Part shown: in pieces, positions 63,069-64,000 of the stretch
Numbering within the stretch: position 1 is the first letter of the stretch
Layout of the letters: each line of letters starts with the position of its first letter
NCBI RefSeq assembly: GCF_000153165.2
Contig: NC_014472.1
Span: 3,158,001 to 3,222,000 of the forward strand
Reading direction: 5' to 3'
Source of the DNA: Maribacter sp. HTCC2170
GTDB taxonomy: Bacteria; Bacteroidota; Bacteroidia; Flavobacteriales; Flavobacteriaceae
DNA: 64,000 bases
Program-made: the position numbers and the translations under genes
Notes under the pieces: generated by a model
Told to the model about the DNA's origin: nothing
What the model saw: the letters and a program-made list of their open reading frames with translations, nothing else
The model's database searches: none

Positions 63069-64000
63069 ATGCAGTTAAATATTGCTCTTTTAGGGGGAGA
63101 TGGTATAGGGCCAGAAGTAATGGCCCAGGCCGTAAAATGTCTACAAGCTGTTGAAGAAAATTTTGGCCATGATTTCACATTTACCGAAGGACTGATTGGT
63201 GCCGCTGCTATGGACAAGGTTGGGGACCCTATTCCCAAGGAAACACTAAAATTGTGCAAAGAGTCAGATGCCGTCCTTTTTGGTGCCATTGGTACTCCTG
63301 AGTACGATAATAATCCAAATGCCAAGGTACGCCCAGAAGACGGACTTTTATATTTAAGAAAAGAGCTTGACCTTTTTACCAATATTAGACCCATAAAGGT
63401 CTTCCCGGCATTGATAAACAATTCGCCTTTAAAAAAAGAGGTTATCGCCGGAACAGATCTTGTTATCTATCGCGAACTCACAAGCGGTATTTATTTTGGC
63501 GAAAAAAGCTTAAGTCCTGATGGCTCCGAAGCCATGGATGTTTGTAAGTATACTGAGGAAGAAATAAGCAGGGTTGCCCATATGGCTTTTAAAGCAGCCA
63601 AAAAAAGAAAAAGAAAACTAACCTTGGTAGACAAGGCCCACGTACTTGAGACTTCAAGACTTTGGAGAAAAGTAGTCGGTAATATTGCTGAGAGTTACCC
63701 TGAAGTTGAGCTTACTTGTATGTATATTGATAATGCGTCTATGTTAATGTCACTCAACCCGAGTCAATTTGACGTAATTCTTGCCAGCAATATGTTCGGT
63801 GACATTCTTTCTGCCCAATGTAATGTACTCATTGGGTCTTCGGGACTTCTCCCGTCAGCATCAATAGGCACCGAAAATGCCATGTTCGAACCCATACATG
63901 GATCCTATCCTCAGGCCAAAGACAAAGACATTGCTAACCCGGTTGCTGCAATATTGAGCGCCGCCCTACTCCTCAATCACTTTGGACTAACAGATGAGTT
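63069..64000 (+). CDS. leuB: 3-isopropylmalate dehydrogenase LeuB (partial, runs off the right edge)
   Basis: The ATG at 63069 directly follows the leuA stop, and the frame is open to the window end (310 codons). The protein starts MQLNIALLGGDGIGPEVMAQ. It has KVRPEDGLLYLRKELDLFTN with substrate Arg residues near 80-99, YRELTSGIYFGEK near 134-146, LVDKAHVLETSRLWRKVV with the catalytic Lys, and ILASNMFGDILSAQCNVLIG with the metal Asp pair. The NAD site FEPIHGSYPQAKDKDIANP is near 277-295. About 40-60 residues are probably missing. Confidence 0.92.
   Translation, partial: MQLNIALLGGDGIGPEVMAQAVKCLQAVEENFGHDFTFTEGLIGAAAMDKVGDPIPKETLKLCKESDAVLFGAIGTPEYDNNPNAKVRPEDGLLYLRKELDLFTNIRPIKVFPALINNSPLKKEVIAGTDLVIYRELTSGIYFGEKSLSPDGSEAMDVCKYTEEEISRVAHMAFKAAKKRKRKLTLVDKAHVLETSRLWRKVVGNIAESYPEVELTCMYIDNASMLMSLNPSQFDVILASNMFGDILSAQCNVLIGSSGLLPSASIGTENAMFEPIHGSYPQAKDKDIANPVAAILSAALLLNHFGLTDE

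Overview
The window is a 64 kb piece of a Bacteroidota chromosome, almost certainly Flavobacteriaceae. The AT-rich genes, the TonB-plug and SusC-like periplasmic proteins, the LytTR/HisKA_2 signalling pair, the split menaquinone loci, a DUF2853 protein and a CAL67264-type membrane peptide all fit that family. I cannot name the genus. I saw no tRNA, rRNA, CRISPR array or prophage.

Layout. 0-32.7 kb is mostly conserved core: ettA; a Gfo/Idh/MocA oxidoreductase; an acyl-CoA carboxylase beta subunit; two secreted plug-domain proteins and an M24 peptidase in one minus-strand run; menE-CPBP protease-menC; an SDR; a metallo-beta-lactamase-fold hydrolase; a TPR histidine kinase and a LytTR response regulator; menA-SPOR-like protein; a CvfB-like S1 protein; DUF2853-menD-menF-hotdog thioesterase; small hydrolase and acetyltransferase genes; dnaK; and L-serine ammonia-lyase. 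menB is missing from its expected place near menD and menA.

32.8-44.0 kb is the most interesting part. It is a one-directional run of accessory genes separated by 75-220 bp imperfect inverted repeats that look like integron attC sites. In five of seven gene-bearing segments the 10 bases that open the segment (GTTRRRY type) are exactly complementary to the 10 bases that open the repeat closing that same segment. That is the signature of circularising gene cassettes. No integrase is present in the window, so it is best read as an integrase-less cassette cluster (CALIN type). Its cargo is an amidohydrolase lipoprotein; a PIN-domain protein split by an in-frame stop; a three-gene AraC/OsmC/methanethiol-methyltransferase unit with its own direct-repeat operator candidate; an M28 peptidase; two secreted alpha/beta hydrolase-like proteins; and an SGNH hydrolase. 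The left end abuts a 26 bp perfect palindrome downstream of sdaA that looks like a terminator stripped of its T tract.

44.0-54.3 kb is a plus-strand run, with one exception, of small stress or detoxification genes: DUF1059, GNAT, ClbS/DfsB, nitroreductase, DUF3788, metallophosphoesterase, 7TM-LuxR regulator, VOC, Crp/Fnr, FMN reductase and pirin. It includes a second gene broken by an in-frame TAA. 54.3-64 kb returns to core functions: PAS/zinc protein, DUF1080 protein, panB, lspA, RluA-type pseudouridine synthase, DUF4252 lipoprotein, EamA transporter, a large helical protein, leuA, and leuB running off the right edge.

How the genes work together. menF, menD, menC, menE and menA, with a hotdog thioesterase, give most of the route from chorismate to demethylmenaquinone, the only respiratory quinone of this group. 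leuA/leuB and panB both draw on the valine-leucine precursor 2-oxoisovalerate. The cassette region adds secreted hydrolases and a thiol-handling module that would be expected to vary between strains.
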